Assembly (NCBI GenBank): GCA_014075275.1
Contig: CP046179.1
Span: 1,311,932-1,375,931 of the forward strand
From: Boseongicola sp.
GTDB lineage: Bacteria; Pseudomonadota; Alphaproteobacteria; Rhodobacterales; Rhodobacteraceae
Direction of reading: 5' to 3'
Length of the DNA stretch: 64,000 nt
The notes under the pieces are model-generated. The model had not been told where the DNA came from and did not search any database. It worked only from the letters and a program-made list of their open reading frames with translations. Shown here in pieces: positions 46,734-57,378 of the stretch. A program made the translations under genes and the position numbers. Positions within the stretch are counted from its first letter, which is position 1. Each line of letters starts with the position of its first letter.

Positions 46734-46913
46734 ATGGCCAGTATTCTAACAAACACCAGTGCAATGGTTGCATTACAGAACTTGCGCACCATCAACCAAA
46801 ACCTTGTTGATACACAAAACCAAATCTCGACCGGTAAAAAAATCAGCACGGCAAAAGACAACTCAACAGTTTGGATGACTTTTGCGTTCGACGAGTATGC
46901 CCTTTGTGTCTGA
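46734..46913 (+). pseudogene. Flagellin gene fragment, 5' end only
   Basis: An ATG at 46734 with AGGAGG at 46721-46726 encodes MASILTNTSAMVALQNLRTI and continues NQNLVDTQNQISTGKKISTAKDN (residues 21-43), the conserved N-terminal helix of alphaproteobacterial flagellins. After STVW (codon 47) the sequence stops resembling flagellin and reads through the reverse complement of flgE to a TGA at 46911. Most of the gene is missing here. The crossover lies in about 46864-46876, where both genes share nearly the same bases. The 5' regulatory region looks intact, so the fragment may still be transcribed. Confidence 0.85.
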
Positions 46914-48129
46914 ATCAACTGGGTCAACTCGCCCGCTACGTCGGTTGCACTTTCTTCAAGGGCATAGCCAACGATATCGCCAGTCGGGCCATCGGCGGCA
47001 TCCCAAAGGAAAAATGTCCCGCTCTCGTTAGAGGTTCTGTAGATTTGGTTGTCTTCAGCGATCAGTCCATTCGGGTTCGGTAGATCGATCAGCGGTATTT
47101 GGTAGATCGTGCGCGTAATCCCAATGTCAAAGTTGGCGCGAACAAATCCATTTGCGTCAACTTCAACCGAAATCAAGTTACCAACTGGCGAGCCATCCTT
47201 GGAAATAGATGTTGGCGCAAAACTATCGGAAAGCTGAGTAAGCCCTGTTCCACCTCCACAGCGCCAATGTTAAGATCAATCGGGCCACCAGCCACGGTCA
47301 CGGCAAATTCACCTGTTGCAGGATCATAGGCACCGCCCGACACTGTCGTGACAGACGCGATCGTTCCCCCTGATCCGCGGGTGTCATCAAAGACAACCGT
47401 GTACTCCCCGACGACTGCCCCGGCGGTCGCGGAATCGCTCAGTACCATGGTCCAAGTGTTCGATGCGCCGGGAATGCCAGGGATTGTTGGCGTGAACTCA
47501 ACATTGATGCTCTGCGATGTGCCGAGATTGTCAAAGTACTCAACAGACAATTCCAATTGGTCACCCGAGGCACCAAATTCGGTCTCGGTTGCCGGCAAGT
47601 TCACACCTAAGGCGATCCGAGTGGTCGGCTCAGATGTAAATTGGTTCACATTAATCTGCACAGGAACAAGTCCATCGCCAGTATCACGAGGAAACGTTGG
47701 AATTGTTCCATCCGGATCGGCCGGCCAACCCATCAACGTTACGCCAGAACTCGTGCGAAGAAAGCCATCTTCGTCAGTACGAAAAGACCCCGTGGTTGCT
47801 AAAAACAACGGAAAATCACCAGTTGTGTTCAAAAGCGAGCTTTCTGTCGTAACTGGCAAAAATCCCCGACCTCGCACAGCAAGGTCAGTCGGATTATTCG
47901 TCGTCGCCAACGCGCCTGGCTGGTCAATTAACCTTTGTGTGGTGACACGAACACCGCCAGCAGAGTAACTACCTTGGCCGCTTTCGATGACGAGAGAAGA
48001 AAAATCGGCTTCCGCGCGCTTGTAGCCATATGTGGCGGAGTTTGCGATGTTGTCTGCGATGGTTGCCAAGCGGCTTGCGTTTGCCGCAAGTCCGGCAACA
48101 CCGGCATTTAGCGAGGAGGATATGGTCAT
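46864..48129 (-). pseudogene. flgE: flgE hook protein gene, frameshifted and missing its 3' end
   Basis: Starting at 48129 (MTISSSLNAGVAGLAANASR) the protein has the FlgE N-terminal helix and NIANSATYGYKRAEADF. The first frame runs to about 47240; a +/-1 shift near VEVEQGL / GTGLTQLSD moves the coding to another frame, which continues ISVEVDANGFVRANFDIG to the conserved LTQLIQTQRAYSSNAKVIQT. The last ~15 family residues (the VDEMLQ... end) are replaced by antisense flagellin sequence at the junction near 46864-46876. Both the frameshift and the truncation would block hook assembly. It follows motB on the same strand. Confidence 0.85.
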
Positions 48130-48223
48130 AGAGTTGCGCCTTTCTGCTGCATCGACCCCCGGTCAACAGCCGATCTAACGCACACGACTTAACGGCGACC
48201 TAACGTATAAAATTGGATGTGCT

Positions 48224-49066
48224 TTAAAGTTTACTGCGCAACAGGATGATCTCGATCCTGTTGTTACGAACCGCAAGCGGATCTCGGGTAACAGGTTGGC
48301 TGTCCCCATATCCGGTAATCCGGGCAATCCGCGACAACTCTAGTCCAGTCTCAAGTAGCAACTTGCGCACTGTATTTGTGCGCCCCGCCGAACGTTCCCA
48401 AACTGTGTTCTCAAGGCTGACAACCGGAACCGATGCTGTATGCGCGTGAATAGCGACGCTATTTTTCGCCCGTCTGAAAACTTCGTTGACGGATCGGATC
48501 AGCGTTTCCAACGTATCCGTTGCATCTGCATCACTGGTAAACAACGGGTCCTCGGGAAGATCAAAGATTTCAACGATTAAGCCTTCATCACTTAGGCGCG
48601 TGATTATGTGCCGAGCCAACAATTCACTGACAAGGCTTTCGCCGCCGACTCCCATAAGCGCTGCTGCAACTTCATCCAGTTTTGCCGCTTCCTCAGCCTC
48701 GGCATCCACGTCTTCGCCTTCGTCGACGCGCGAACTGCCGCTTGCGGAATCCCGATCGGTTGCGCGCAGCATGGAGGCGCCGGTTCCCTGATTGGCCAAC
48801 GACGACTCTGAAAAGATACTGTCGCCGCCGAATGCTCCGTCCCCGCCACCCGAAACTTTGTTAACCGGGATGGTCGGGTTAAAGTAATCTGCGATACCTT
48901 TTCGCTGCTTCTCGTTTGTTGCTCCGAGCAACCACATCAACAGGAAGAATGCCATCATCGCCGTCACGAAATCCGCATAGGCAACTTTCCAGGCGCCGCC
49001 ATGATGGCCACCTTCAATTACCTTCTTTCGCTTGATGATAATGGGCGCATTTGCACCAGCGCTCAT
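48224..49066 (-). CDS. motB: Flagellar motor protein MotB
   Basis: This 280-residue protein has a charged N-terminus, one membrane helix with the proton-channel aspartate D32 (AYADFVTAMMAFFLLMWLLG), a low-complexity acidic linker (about 75-130) and a C-terminal OmpA-like peptidoglycan-binding domain (SAGRTNTVRKLLLETGLE and GYGDSQPV). MotB anchors the stator to the wall. It appears intact although the neighbouring flgE is not. It lies 95 bp upstream of flgE on the same strand. Confidence 0.92.
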   Translation of the reverse strand: MSAGANAPIIIKRKKVIEGGHHGGAWKVAYADFVTAMMAFFLLMWLLGATNEKQRKGIADYFNPTIPVNKVSGGGDGAFGGDSIFSESSLANQGTGASMLRATDRDSASGSSRVDEGEDVDAEAEEAAKLDEVAAALMGVGGESLVSELLARHIITRLSDEGLIVEIFDLPEDPLFTSDADATDTLETLIRSVNEVFRRAKNSVAIHAHTASVPVVSLENTVWERSAGRTNTVRKLLLETGLELSRIARITGYGDSQPVTRDPLAVRNNRIEIILLRSKL

Positions 49067-49249
49067 CCCTCGACACCTTCCTGCCCCAGGAGCGTGCTAG
49101 TATTCAGGTCTGAATATGCGGTTAAAACAGCCAAACGGGTCCATACAGTGCTTTTTCGAGAAACAACTGAATTTGGATGGTCTGGAAAACTCTTCTAGAT
49201 TGGAATAGGGCAATCCAAAGCTCAATTATTCCAATTTCAGGATCGTACC

Positions 49250-51034
49250 GTGACAAAACCTAAACTTCGCTCACAAGAATGGTTCAACAATCCCGATAAC
49301 CAAGAAATGACGGCGCTGTACCTCGAGCGTTATCTGAACTACGGCCTGACACGCGAAGAACTTCAGTCTGGAAAGCCCATCATCGGAATTGCCCAGACCG
49401 GAAGCGACCTTTCACCCTGCAATCGGCACCACATCGAACTTTCGAAACGAGTGCGCGACGGTGTCATCGCGGCCGGCGGCACTGTCATAGAAGTTCCGGT
49501 TCATCCAATTCAGGAAACCGGCAAGCGGCCAACGGCAATGCTTGATCGCAACCTGGCCTACCTTTCGTTGGTCGAAACGCTCTACGGATATCCGCTCGAC
49601 GGTGTCGTCCTGAACATCGGCTGCGATAAAACAACTCCCGCCCTTCTGATGGCGGCTGCTACGGTGAACATTCCCGCGATCGCGCTTTCTGTCGGGCCTA
49701 TGCTGAATGGATGGTTCAAAGGCAAACGCACAGGTTCCGGCACCATTGTCTGGAAAGCCCGTGAGCTTCACGCTGCCGGCGAGATCGACGACGACGGCTT
49801 TATGGAGCTTGTCGCTTCTTCCACGCCATCGGTTGGCTACTGCAATACCATGGGAACAGCGACCACGATGAATTCGCTAGCTGAAGCGCTGGGTATGCAG
49901 CTTCCGGGATCCGCAGCCATTCCAGCCCCTTACCGTGAACGCGGTCAAATCAGCTATCACACCGGTCAGCAAATCGTTGAGATGGTAAACAATGATCGTC
50001 GGCCCTCAGACATCATGACCCGCGAAGCGTTTGAGAATGCCATCGTCATCAACTCTGCTATCGGTGGATCCACCAATGCACCGATCCATCTGAATGCGGT
50101 CGCACGCCACCTGGGCATTCAGCTTGACAACGACGATTGGCAGCAACTGGGACACAAAGTTCCACTACTGGTCAATTTGCAGCCCGCCGGTGAGTATTTG
50201 GGCGAAGACTACCACCACGCAGGCGGAGTACCCGCCGTTGTCGCCGAGTTACTGGAAGCAGGTTTGCTACCACATCCAAATGCGCTTACGGCCAACGGCA
50301 AATCGATGAGTGACAACTGCACTGACAAGCGGAGCGCAAACAACGACGTTATCAAATCCGTCGCAGATCCGATGCTGCAAGATGCTGGGTTCATTAACCT
50401 GAAAGGCAATCTGTTCGACAGCGCCATCATGAAGACCAGCGTAATATCGGAAGAATTCCGCAATCGCTATCTGAGCAACCCGGAGTCCCCCAACGCCTTT
50501 GAAGGTCGCGCGGTCGTGTTCGACGGCCCCGAAGATTATCACAAGCGGATCGACGATGAGAGCGAAGCGATTGACGAGCATTGCGTCCTTATCATGCGCG
50601 GCGCTGGACCAATCGGATATCCCGGCGGCGCAGAAGTCGTGAACATGCGCGCACCGTCATACCTCTTAAAAAAGGGCATTCAGTCGTTGCCATGCGTCGG
50701 CGATGGTCGGCAATCCGGCACTTCTGGATCTCCTTCGATACTGAACGCATCTCCCGAAGCCGCCGCCGGCGGTGGCCTTGCATTGGTGCAGACCGGTGAC
50801 ATGGTGCGCATCGATTTAAGCAATTGCACCGCTGACATGCTGATCGAAGACAGCGAACTTGATGCACGTCGCGCCAAGTTGGCTGAACGCCCATTCGCTC
50901 CCGACAGCCAGTCACCATGGCAGGAAATGTTCCGCGAGCGTGTTCAACCGTTCTCTGAAGGAATGGTGCTTCGCGGCGCGACTGAATACCAGGATATCGC
51001 GCTCAAAAAGGGCACACCAAGGGACAATCATTGA
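49250..51034 (+). CDS. IlvD/Edd-family dehydratase, sugar-acid type
   Basis: A GTG at 49250, preceded by AGGAT, starts a 594-residue iron-sulfur dehydratase. Cluster cysteines are C57 ([10 protein letters not shown]), C125 (NIGCDKTTP) and C198 ([13 protein letters not shown]). The presence of SPCNRHH and length near 594 point to the branch that dehydrates aldonates such as xylonate or arabinonate, rather than IlvD or Edd; this is family inference. It lies alone on the plus strand, divergent from motB and convergent with the BASS transporter gene. Confidence 0.85.
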   Translation: MTKPKLRSQEWFNNPDNQEMTALYLERYLNYGLTREELQSGKPIIGIAQTGSDLSPCNRHHIELSKRVRDGVIAAGGTVIEVPVHPIQETGKRPTAMLDRNLAYLSLVETLYGYPLDGVVLNIGCDKTTPALLMAAATVNIPAIALSVGPMLNGWFKGKRTGSGTIVWKARELHAAGEIDDDGFMELVASSTPSVGYCNTMGTATTMNSLAEALGMQLPGSAAIPAPYRERGQISYHTGQQIVEMVNNDRRPSDIMTREAFENAIVINSAIGGSTNAPIHLNAVARHLGIQLDNDDWQQLGHKVPLLVNLQPAGEYLGEDYHHAGGVPAVVAELLEAGLLPHPNALTANGKSMSDNCTDKRSANNDVIKSVADPMLQDAGFINLKGNLFDSAIMKTSVISEEFRNRYLSNPESPNAFEGRAVVFDGPEDYHKRIDDESEAIDEHCVLIMRGAGPIGYPGGAEVVNMRAPSYLLKKGIQSLPCVGDGRQSGTSGSPSILNASPEAAAGGGLALVQTGDMVRIDLSNCTADMLIEDSELDARRAKLAERPFAPDSQSPWQEMFRERVQPFSEGMVLRGATEYQDIALKKGTPRDNH

Positions 51035-51055
51035 TTACAGCACCTGAGGACAGTC

Positions 51056-51985
51056 TCAGGTGCCTTTCGTCAAAACTCGGCGCATCAATATCGGCGTCAA
51101 ATACATTGGTAGCTGATAGCAACCAATGAACAGAAGCACCGGTTCCATCGTGGCTTCGGGTAGGGCTACAAGGAAAAGCGCAATATTGCGATTGCCAGCA
51201 ACCAAGGCTGCGCCAGTCTGCTCCTTTGACCTGTCGGCTAATGGCATAAATCGCGCCGCAATGGCTTGCGCGCTAAAGTTCAACGCAAAGGCAAATGCCA
51301 ACCAAAGTGCGAAGTCCGTCGGGCTGTTCTTCAATGCCGGTCCAATGGCCGACATGAGTCCGACAACAACAACTCCCAGCAGTATCGCCGAAGCGCCGTC
51401 CAATGCTGACTTGTGACGATCGCTGACCTCCGGCCAAACCCAGCGTCGCACAGAAAAAGCCAAACCGACGGCTCCAAATATGACGCTCATCAACCAGAAA
51501 GCACCTATCAACACTCCGTTAAGCGTCTCAACTACTGGAGAAAGCCAAAGTATCGGCATTGCTGCTATCGGGAAAATGGCTGTACCAACCAGCAAGAGAC
51601 GCATGGCAATAGCCGGGTCTCGGTTCATCAGGATCGTAAAATTCGGACTGCCAGTTACCGGTGGCGCAGAAAGCACCAATACAAGCGCCACCGCCCAGGG
51701 CGCTGCACTTAACCCCAAAGCCAATAAGACAAGCAACGCCAAGATCGGGGCAGCCAATTGGTAGATCAGGGCCATCCTCAAGGTGCGTCCGACATCGCTC
51801 AATCCGCCAACGGCCGCCCTTGGCCCAATTCGAAGCGCGGCAATAAACAGCAAACCAGCGATCAATGGCGGAAGCCAAGGGCGCAGCACAAGCGTCAAAC
51901 CGGGCAAAGTCAGCCCGGCCAACAGCCCCAACATCAGACACCAACGCCCGTGCCGCGCAGCAAATTCCAGCGCGGATAAGATCAC
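51056..51985 (-). CDS. BASS-type (bile acid:sodium symporter-like) transporter
   Basis: A 309-residue membrane protein with nine to ten helices. GNRNIALFLVALPEA near residue 264 and SAPPVTGSPNFTILMNRD near 105 match the layout of the bile acid:sodium symporter superfamily, whose members import or export organic anions with sodium. The substrate is unknown. It starts 6 bp after the dctM stop and is the last gene of the enolase-DadA-TRAP run, so it may share the substrate or product of that pathway. Confidence 0.75.
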   Translation of the reverse strand: MILSALEFAARHGRWCLMLGLLAGLTLPGLTLVLRPWLPPLIAGLLFIAALRIGPRAAVGGLSDVGRTLRMALIYQLAAPILALLVLLALGLSAAPWAVALVLVLSAPPVTGSPNFTILMNRDPAIAMRLLLVGTAIFPIAAMPILWLSPVVETLNGVLIGAFWLMSVIFGAVGLAFSVRRWVWPEVSDRHKSALDGASAILLGVVVVGLMSAIGPALKNSPTDFALWLAFAFALNFSAQAIAARFMPLADRSKEQTGAALVAGNRNIALFLVALPEATMEPVLLFIGCYQLPMYLTPILMRRVLTKGT

Positions 51986-51991
51986 GTCACG

Positions 51992-53305
51992 TCAGCCTCC
52001 CGGCCCTTTTCGAATGTTATCCGGCAGCCATGTCGCCAATTCTGGGAAAAGGATCAGAACGAAAACCATCACCACCATGATCAGGAACATTGGGAATGCA
52101 GCCTTCGCTATGAACCCCATCTCGTGATCAGTCATGCCTTGCAGCACAAACAGATTGAACCCAATCGGCGGCGTGATCTGCGCCATCTCAACGACGACGA
52201 CGATGAATATGCCAAACCAGATCAGATCAATCCCGGCCTGCCGAACCATCGGTTCAACCACTGCCATTGTCAGCACAACAGACGAGATGCCATCCAGGAA
52301 CATCCCCAAAATGATGTAAAAGACCAAAAGCACCATCAGAAGCTCAAAGCGGCTCAATTCCCAAGTCGCAATCAGGTCGGCCAATCCGCGCGGCAGTCCT
52401 GTAAAACCCATCGACAGAGATAAAAACGCAGCTCCTGCTAGGATCAGCGCAATCATCGCGCTTGTTCGCGTCGCTCCCATCAAACTTGCCGTAAAGCTCT
52501 TCCACGTCAGCGACCCCTGACTTGCAGCCAGCAGCAACGACCCAATGACACCAAACGCAGCCGCCTCAGTTGCCGTCGCATAGCCAAGATACATCGACCC
52601 GATCACGACCATGATCAGACAAATTACAGGGATCAGGAATCGAGAATTCGCAATCCGCTGCCCGAATGTCATGTCCGCCTCGGGTTTAGGATTCCACTTT
52701 GAAGACACCTTCGACATGACAGCCACGTAGGCCATAAACATTGATGCCAAAAACAAACCCGGAAGAATGCCGGCAAAGAACAGTTTCGAGATCGACTCGT
52801 TAATGGTCACGCCATAGACGATCAGCGTAAGCGACGGCGGGATCATCAACCCCAGCGTCGCCGCACCGGCCAATGTTCCGATGATCATATTCTCAGGATA
52901 CTCGCGCTTGCGAAGCTCCGGGATCGACATCTTGCCAACTGTCGTCAATGTCGCCGCAGACGAGCCCGAAACGGCGGCAAACACCGTGCACCCGACAATG
53001 TTGGTATGCACCAACGACCCCGGCAATCCAGACATCCAAGGCGCGAGGCCACGAAACATGTCCTCTGATAATCGCGTTCGATAAAGGATCTCGCCCATCC
53101 AAATGAACAGCGGCAAGGCCGTCAACGTCCACGAAGAAGAGGCCGACCAGATCGTCGTCAGCATGACGTCGCCAACGGGTCGGGTCGTGAACAGCTCCAT
53201 GCCCACCCAGGCAACACCCATCAGGGCCAATCCTACCCAGACACCCGAGCCCAACAGCAGGAACAAAACAAACAGGAACAGAATGATGATATTCAGGTCT
53301 TCCAT
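51992..53305 (-). CDS. dctM: TRAP transporter large permease (DctM)
   Basis: This 437-residue integral membrane protein has about 12 helices and DctM-typical motifs: the start LFVLFLLLGSGVWVGLALMGVAWVG, FAAVSGSSAATLTTVGKM near 109, and EMAQITPPIGFNLFVLQGM near 378. It is the sodium-driven channel of a tripartite carboxylate uptake system. It follows dctQ with 3 bp between, and the BASS gene follows it. Confidence 0.95.
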   Translation of the reverse strand: MEDLNIIILFLFVLFLLLGSGVWVGLALMGVAWVGMELFTTRPVGDVMLTTIWSASSSWTLTALPLFIWMGEILYRTRLSEDMFRGLAPWMSGLPGSLVHTNIVGCTVFAAVSGSSAATLTTVGKMSIPELRKREYPENMIIGTLAGAATLGLMIPPSLTLIVYGVTINESISKLFFAGILPGLFLASMFMAYVAVMSKVSSKWNPKPEADMTFGQRIANSRFLIPVICLIMVVIGSMYLGYATATEAAAFGVIGSLLLAASQGSLTWKSFTASLMGATRTSAMIALILAGAAFLSLSMGFTGLPRGLADLIATWELSRFELLMVLLVFYIILGMFLDGISSVVLTMAVVEPMVRQAGIDLIWFGIFIVVVVEMAQITPPIGFNLFVLQGMTDHEMGFIAKAAFPMFLIMVVMVFVLILFPELATWLPDNIRKGPGG

Positions 53306-53308
53306 GAT

Positions 53309-53833
53309 CTATTCCCCGTGGCTTTCTTCGACGCCTTCGCGCTGGATCCGATGATCTCCTTTGAAGATCAGACTCAGCAAATGGTCGGTTAAGGCAATTG
53401 CCAGGACGGCGGCCCCGAACAGCATGACAGACTGCGGAATCCAAAGGGCAGTTCGGTCCTGACCTTGGCTGATATCATTGAATTTCCAAGAAAAATAAAC
53501 AAACCGATACGCGTAATAGACGAAATACCAAGCGACCAATGCACCGATGCCAAAGCACCAGATATTAATGAACCGCCGCAGCGTGGGACCAACCGCATTT
53601 ACAACAATTGAAACCCTGATATGCGCGCCTTTGTTCAAAGCATTCGCGAAGGCAAGAAAGCTGGCCGCGGCCATGGCATAGCCTGCATAGTCAGGCGCTC
53701 CGGGAAACACTTCACCCGTCCAGCGGGCAAGCATTTGGATAACAATTAACGCTAGGATCGCGATCAGGCACAGCGCTGCCGCCACGCCAGTTAAGTTATA
53801 TAGGAAATCCAATCCGGTTCTTACCGCACGCAT
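53309..53833 (-). CDS. dctQ: TRAP transporter small permease (DctQ)
   Basis: This 174-residue protein has four membrane helices, including LTGVAAALCLIAILALIVIQMLARW and YAGYAMAAASFLAFANALNKGAHIRV, the DctQ signature. It partners DctM in the membrane. It is separated from dctP by an attenuator-like terminator. Confidence 0.93.
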   Translation of the reverse strand: MRAVRTGLDFLYNLTGVAAALCLIAILALIVIQMLARWTGEVFPGAPDYAGYAMAAASFLAFANALNKGAHIRVSIVVNAVGPTLRRFINIWCFGIGALVAWYFVYYAYRFVYFSWKFNDISQGQDRTALWIPQSVMLFGAAVLAIALTDHLLSLIFKGDHRIQREGVEESHGE

Positions 53834-53853
53834 GGGTCCCTCCGTTCGTTGGT

Positions 53854-53881
53854 AAAAAAGGGGCGACCCGAAGGCCGCCCC
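53854..53881 (-). terminator. Attenuating terminator between dctP and dctQ
   Basis: On the minus strand GGGGCGGCC, loop TTCG, GGTCGCCCC is followed by TTTTTT. It lies 10 bp past the dctP stop and 21 bp before the dctQ start region. It would make dctP transcripts more abundant than those of the permease genes, the usual need for a binding protein. Confidence 0.8.
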
Positions 53882-53890
53882 GATTGTTAC

Positions 53891-54868
53891 TTACTGCATC
53901 CCCTTAAATGCATCGACGATCGCCTGACCGTCTGCACCAGCCGCTTCCAGCCACTCAGACGTCATAGTTTCACCAATCGCCTTTAACTCACCCTGAAGCC
54001 CATCATTTGCGGGCGCAACAGTCATCCCACCATCACGAAGACCTTGCAGCGTGAAACCGGTGTATTCCTTGGCACGCCAAGTTCCGGCGTACTCAGCCAA
54101 AGTCGCACATCCACGCATGACATTTTGGTTTGCTTCAGAAACCCCATTCCAGGAATCTGAGTTCACCATAACGTAGTTGCGCGGCAACCAAGCATCTACC
54201 TCGTAGAAGTAGTTCAAACTTTCCCAAACCTTTCGATCGTATCCAGTCGCGCCGGATGAGACCATTGAGTCAGCAACGCCCGTTGCAAAAGCTTGACTGA
54301 TCTCTGCGGCTTCGATTGTAACCGGCAACATACCTGTCAACTCCGCGAGGCGGCTCGTTGCATTGTTGTAGCTGCGGAACTTGATCCCAGCCATATCGGC
54401 AACCGAATTAACCTCGTCGCGGAAGTAAAGCCCCTGTGGTGGCCACGGAACTGCATAAAGCAAAGTTAGATTTTGTTCTGCCAACAGCTTCTCAAGTGAT
54501 GGTTTGGCGGCTTTCCAAAGATTGTCAGCATCGTCAAACGACGTTGCAAGGAACGGTATCGAATCAAAGCCAAAAAGCGCGCTTTCGTTTTGGTGGCCGG
54601 ACAACAGGCGCTCACCAATGTTCACCTGACCGGTCTGAATCGCGCGTTTGATATCGCCGCCTTTAAAAAGCGAACCGGAAGGGTGGGTCACGATCTCGAT
54701 TTCACCGCCGGTGCCGGTTGTTACACAATCGCCAAACTCTGCACCCGTTACCGAATGAAAGTTCGAACCGGAATAGGCCATCGGCATATCCCAAACTTCT
54801 GCCGCTGCAGGCATCGCCACAGCTGCGGTCAACGCAGTCGCTGTCATAAGGCTTGTCAGTTTCTTCAT
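53891..54868 (-). CDS. dctP: TRAP transporter substrate-binding protein (DctP)
   Basis: This 325-residue periplasmic protein begins with a standard Sec signal, MKKLTSLMTATALTAAVAMP, cleaved near AAAE. The DctP fold is shown by HPSGSLFKGGDIKRAIQTGQVN near residue 61 and GIKFRSYNNATSRLAELTG near 165, the latter containing the arginine that binds a carboxylate. It hands the substrate to DctQM. It follows the DadA-like gene by 46 bp. Confidence 0.95.
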   Translation of the reverse strand: MKKLTSLMTATALTAAVAMPAAAEVWDMPMAYSGSNFHSVTGAEFGDCVTTGTGGEIEIVTHPSGSLFKGGDIKRAIQTGQVNIGERLLSGHQNESALFGFDSIPFLATSFDDADNLWKAAKPSLEKLLAEQNLTLLYAVPWPPQGLYFRDEVNSVADMAGIKFRSYNNATSRLAELTGMLPVTIEAAEISQAFATGVADSMVSSGATGYDRKVWESLNYFYEVDAWLPRNYVMVNSDSWNGVSEANQNVMRGCATLAEYAGTWRAKEYTGFTLQGLRDGGMTVAPANDGLQGELKAIGETMTSEWLEAAGADGQAIVDAFKGMQ

Positions 54869-54914
54869 TTTAGTTCTCCCAAGTTAAGTAAGGTTATTTC
54901 TCTTTTTGTTATCC

Positions 54915-56165
54915 TCACGCTGCGAAGCGTGCGGGCGAATAGGCGCTCAGGTCAAGGTTTGGTGTCTTGCCCGAAATCAGTTGCGCCAAAAGACGGCCCG
55001 TTACCGGTCCGCCGGTTAATCCAATGTGGTGATGCCCAAATCCGGTATAGGCTCCTGCCACACCGGGAACTTCTCCGATAATGGGAATGGAATCTGCTGG
55101 CGCAGGTCGGTGCCCCATCCATTCCGTCTCGTGCTTCCAAGTGATCCCCGGGAAAGCAGCCTTTGCATTCTTTCTCAGCAGTCCAATTGGCCCTTTCGAT
55201 GGTGGCGCATCCAGCCCACCAAATTCGACAACACCTGCCAGCCTGAGCCGCCCACCCATCGGCGTCGCAACAAATTTCCCACTGGCCACCATGACAGGCG
55301 ACTTCGGCATACTCGACGGCTCCCAAAGCTCCAGATGGTAGCCCCGTTCGCTTTCCAAGGGCACTTTCAGACCCAGATTCTTGGCCAACGGACCGGACCA
55401 GGCGCCCGTAGCCAGAACTACAGCATCACACGAAATCGCCTCACCATCGACACGAATGCCTTTAACAGTGCCGTTTTCTCGAACCACCTCGCTCACGGTT
55501 CCAATTACGATCCGTCCGCGACTACGCTCCACCGCAGCAGCAAGGTCTTTGACATATTGTCCCGGATCCGAAATCCGGCCGTGATTTTCTAAACGAACTG
55601 CAAAGCCCAGCTCATCCGAAAACACCGGGTCATATGCCTTGAAATCGGCTCCTTCCAACTCGTCCCACACAACACCGTTTTCGCGCCGCAAACCCCAGGC
55701 AAATGCATCGCCCTCGAAATGAGCGCGATCATTGTAGATATACAGATAATCCGATGGCACGATCCACTTCTCGGCACCTGTGCCAGCCGCCAATGCTTGG
55801 TGCTCCGCCACGCTATCCCCGACAATTCCCGCCACAGCCGAAGCAATCCGCCGAGTGTCTGCGGCGTTCGCATTACCCAGATACCGCATCAACCAAGGTG
55901 CAAGTTTGGGTAGATAACCCCATTTCAGGAACAACGGTTGGTTCGGATCAAAAAGCATCCGAGGTGCTTTGCTGATCAGCCCCGGACCTGTAACCGGCAC
56001 CATTGAACACGACGCAAGAACACCACCGTTTCCATAGCTAGTGCCAGCAGCCGGGCCCTCCTTGTCGATCAGGATCACATCATGACCATCGCGTTGCAGC
56101 CATATTGCTGTCGACACACCGACGATCCCCGCGCCAATAATCGCTATGGTCTTACGCCCGCTCAT
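54915..56165 (-). CDS. FAD-dependent amino acid oxidoreductase, DadA-like
   Basis: This 416-residue flavoprotein has the N-terminal FAD fold ([23 protein letters not shown], residues 7-29) and a C-terminal [13 protein letters not shown] near 385, as in D-amino acid dehydrogenases and sarcosine/proline oxidases. It probably oxidises an amino or imino acid to the corresponding keto or imine compound. The substrate is unknown but is likely that of the co-transcribed TRAP system. It overlaps the enolase-superfamily gene by 4 bp. Confidence 0.88.
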   Translation of the reverse strand: MSGRKTIAIIGAGIVGVSTAIWLQRDGHDVILIDKEGPAAGTSYGNGGVLASCSMVPVTGPGLISKAPRMLFDPNQPLFLKWGYLPKLAPWLMRYLGNANAADTRRIASAVAGIVGDSVAEHQALAAGTGAEKWIVPSDYLYIYNDRAHFEGDAFAWGLRRENGVVWDELEGADFKAYDPVFSDELGFAVRLENHGRISDPGQYVKDLAAAVERSRGRIVIGTVSEVVRENGTVKGIRVDGEAISCDAVVLATGAWSGPLAKNLGLKVPLESERGYHLELWEPSSMPKSPVMVASGKFVATPMGGRLRLAGVVEFGGLDAPPSKGPIGLLRKNAKAAFPGITWKHETEWMGHRPAPADSIPIIGEVPGVAGAYTGFGHHHIGLTGGPVTGRLLAQLISGKTPNLDLSAYSPARFAA

Positions 56166-57277
56166 ACTCGGAAATGCCCTAGTTTTTCGATATCTGGCCT
56201 GATCCCCAAACCCGGCCCACTTGGCACCTGCACAGAACCACCCTCACACGGGAATGATTCCTCCAGAATATCCGTCTCCAAATAGTATTTCGCTTGGTAA
56301 AACTCGCAGCCCAACCCAATCTCAGGTGTCGCCGCGATCATGTGCACACCCGCCAAATGCGCCAATCCAGTCTCGAACATGTCTCCGCCGTACGCAGTCA
56401 TTCCTGCCGTCGCCGCCATCCTCGCTACGGTCTGCGCCCGAACCAACCCACCGGCTTTCATGGTCTTGACCGACACGCCATCACAAATCCCTTCGCGAAC
56501 CGCACGGGTCATGTCTTCTGGACCAAAAACGCTTTCATCCGCCAAAAGCGGCACATCAATCGAGGCCCGGATTTCCGCCATCAAATCATAATGATGATGC
56601 AGCACAGGTTGTTCGATGAACTCAGGCTCGAACGCAGCAATATCCTGAACCCGGCGTGTCGCACCGTCCGGTTCCAAACCCTGATTAAAATCGACCCGAA
56701 CCCGCATCGTCGGAAAATCCTGAGCGAGTTCCTCCAACCTCAGCAAATCAAAAGCGTGGTCTTTGAAACCGGTTTTCAGCTTCACAATGCCCACACCGTC
56801 ATCAACCAGACGCGCCAACAATTCTCGATCCGCCGCCCAGTCCGGATTTGCCAACGACACTGACAAAGGTATCTCGCGCCGGCAACGTCCTCCCAAAAGG
56901 GCGTGAACCGGAACGCCAGATATCCGACCAGCCAAATCTAACAGCGCCGACTCCAACGCTGCTTTCGCATCTGTGCAAAACGCAACCGCGCGAGCCGCAT
57001 CAGCCATAATTGCCGCGCTGTCCGCAACTGACCGACCAACAACAAATGGACGAATATAGCGATCCAGCGCCGCATATGCCGCTTCCGGAGACCCGGTGAA
57101 AACCGACCATGGAGACGCTTCGCCAAACCCCTCTTCGCCACCCTCAGAAGTCAGCCGCAGCACGACTATCTCACAGGCACCACCAACTTTGCCGATGCCG
57201 TGATCGCGAACAGAGACCACTGGCACCGAGAGATGCCAAAGGTCGTATCCAACAATATTCTGATCCAGCGCGCCCAT
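56162..57277 (-). CDS. Enolase-superfamily enzyme, muconate-lactonizing subgroup
   Basis: This 371-residue protein has the catalytic set of the subgroup: KLKTG near residue 168 (the KxK pair), metal ligands in RVDFNQ near 193, EQPV near 218 and LADES near 245, and the second catalytic lysine in SVKTMKAGG near 269. Enzymes here are epimerases, dehydratases or lactonizing enzymes. Its neighbours (DadA-like oxidase, Asp/Glu racemase family) suggest an amino- or hydroxyproline-like substrate, which is inference. It is the first gene of the minus-strand operon and divergent from the LysR gene. Confidence 0.82.
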   Translation of the reverse strand: MGALDQNIVGYDLWHLSVPVVSVRDHGIGKVGGACEIVVLRLTSEGGEEGFGEASPWSVFTGSPEAAYAALDRYIRPFVVGRSVADSAAIMADAARAVAFCTDAKAALESALLDLAGRISGVPVHALLGGRCRREIPLSVSLANPDWAADRELLARLVDDGVGIVKLKTGFKDHAFDLLRLEELAQDFPTMRVRVDFNQGLEPDGATRRVQDIAAFEPEFIEQPVLHHHYDLMAEIRASIDVPLLADESVFGPEDMTRAVREGICDGVSVKTMKAGGLVRAQTVARMAATAGMTAYGGDMFETGLAHLAGVHMIAATPEIGLGCEFYQAKYYLETDILEESFPCEGGSVQVPSGPGLGIRPDIEKLGHFRV

Positions 57278-57378
57278 ATCCCCCTCGGCCCAACCTTCCG
57301 ACAGATTGCCCGTCCTGCCTCATCATTTCCAATACAATGATTTTGCCAAGCGATAAGATTTTGTGATATGTTCTATGC

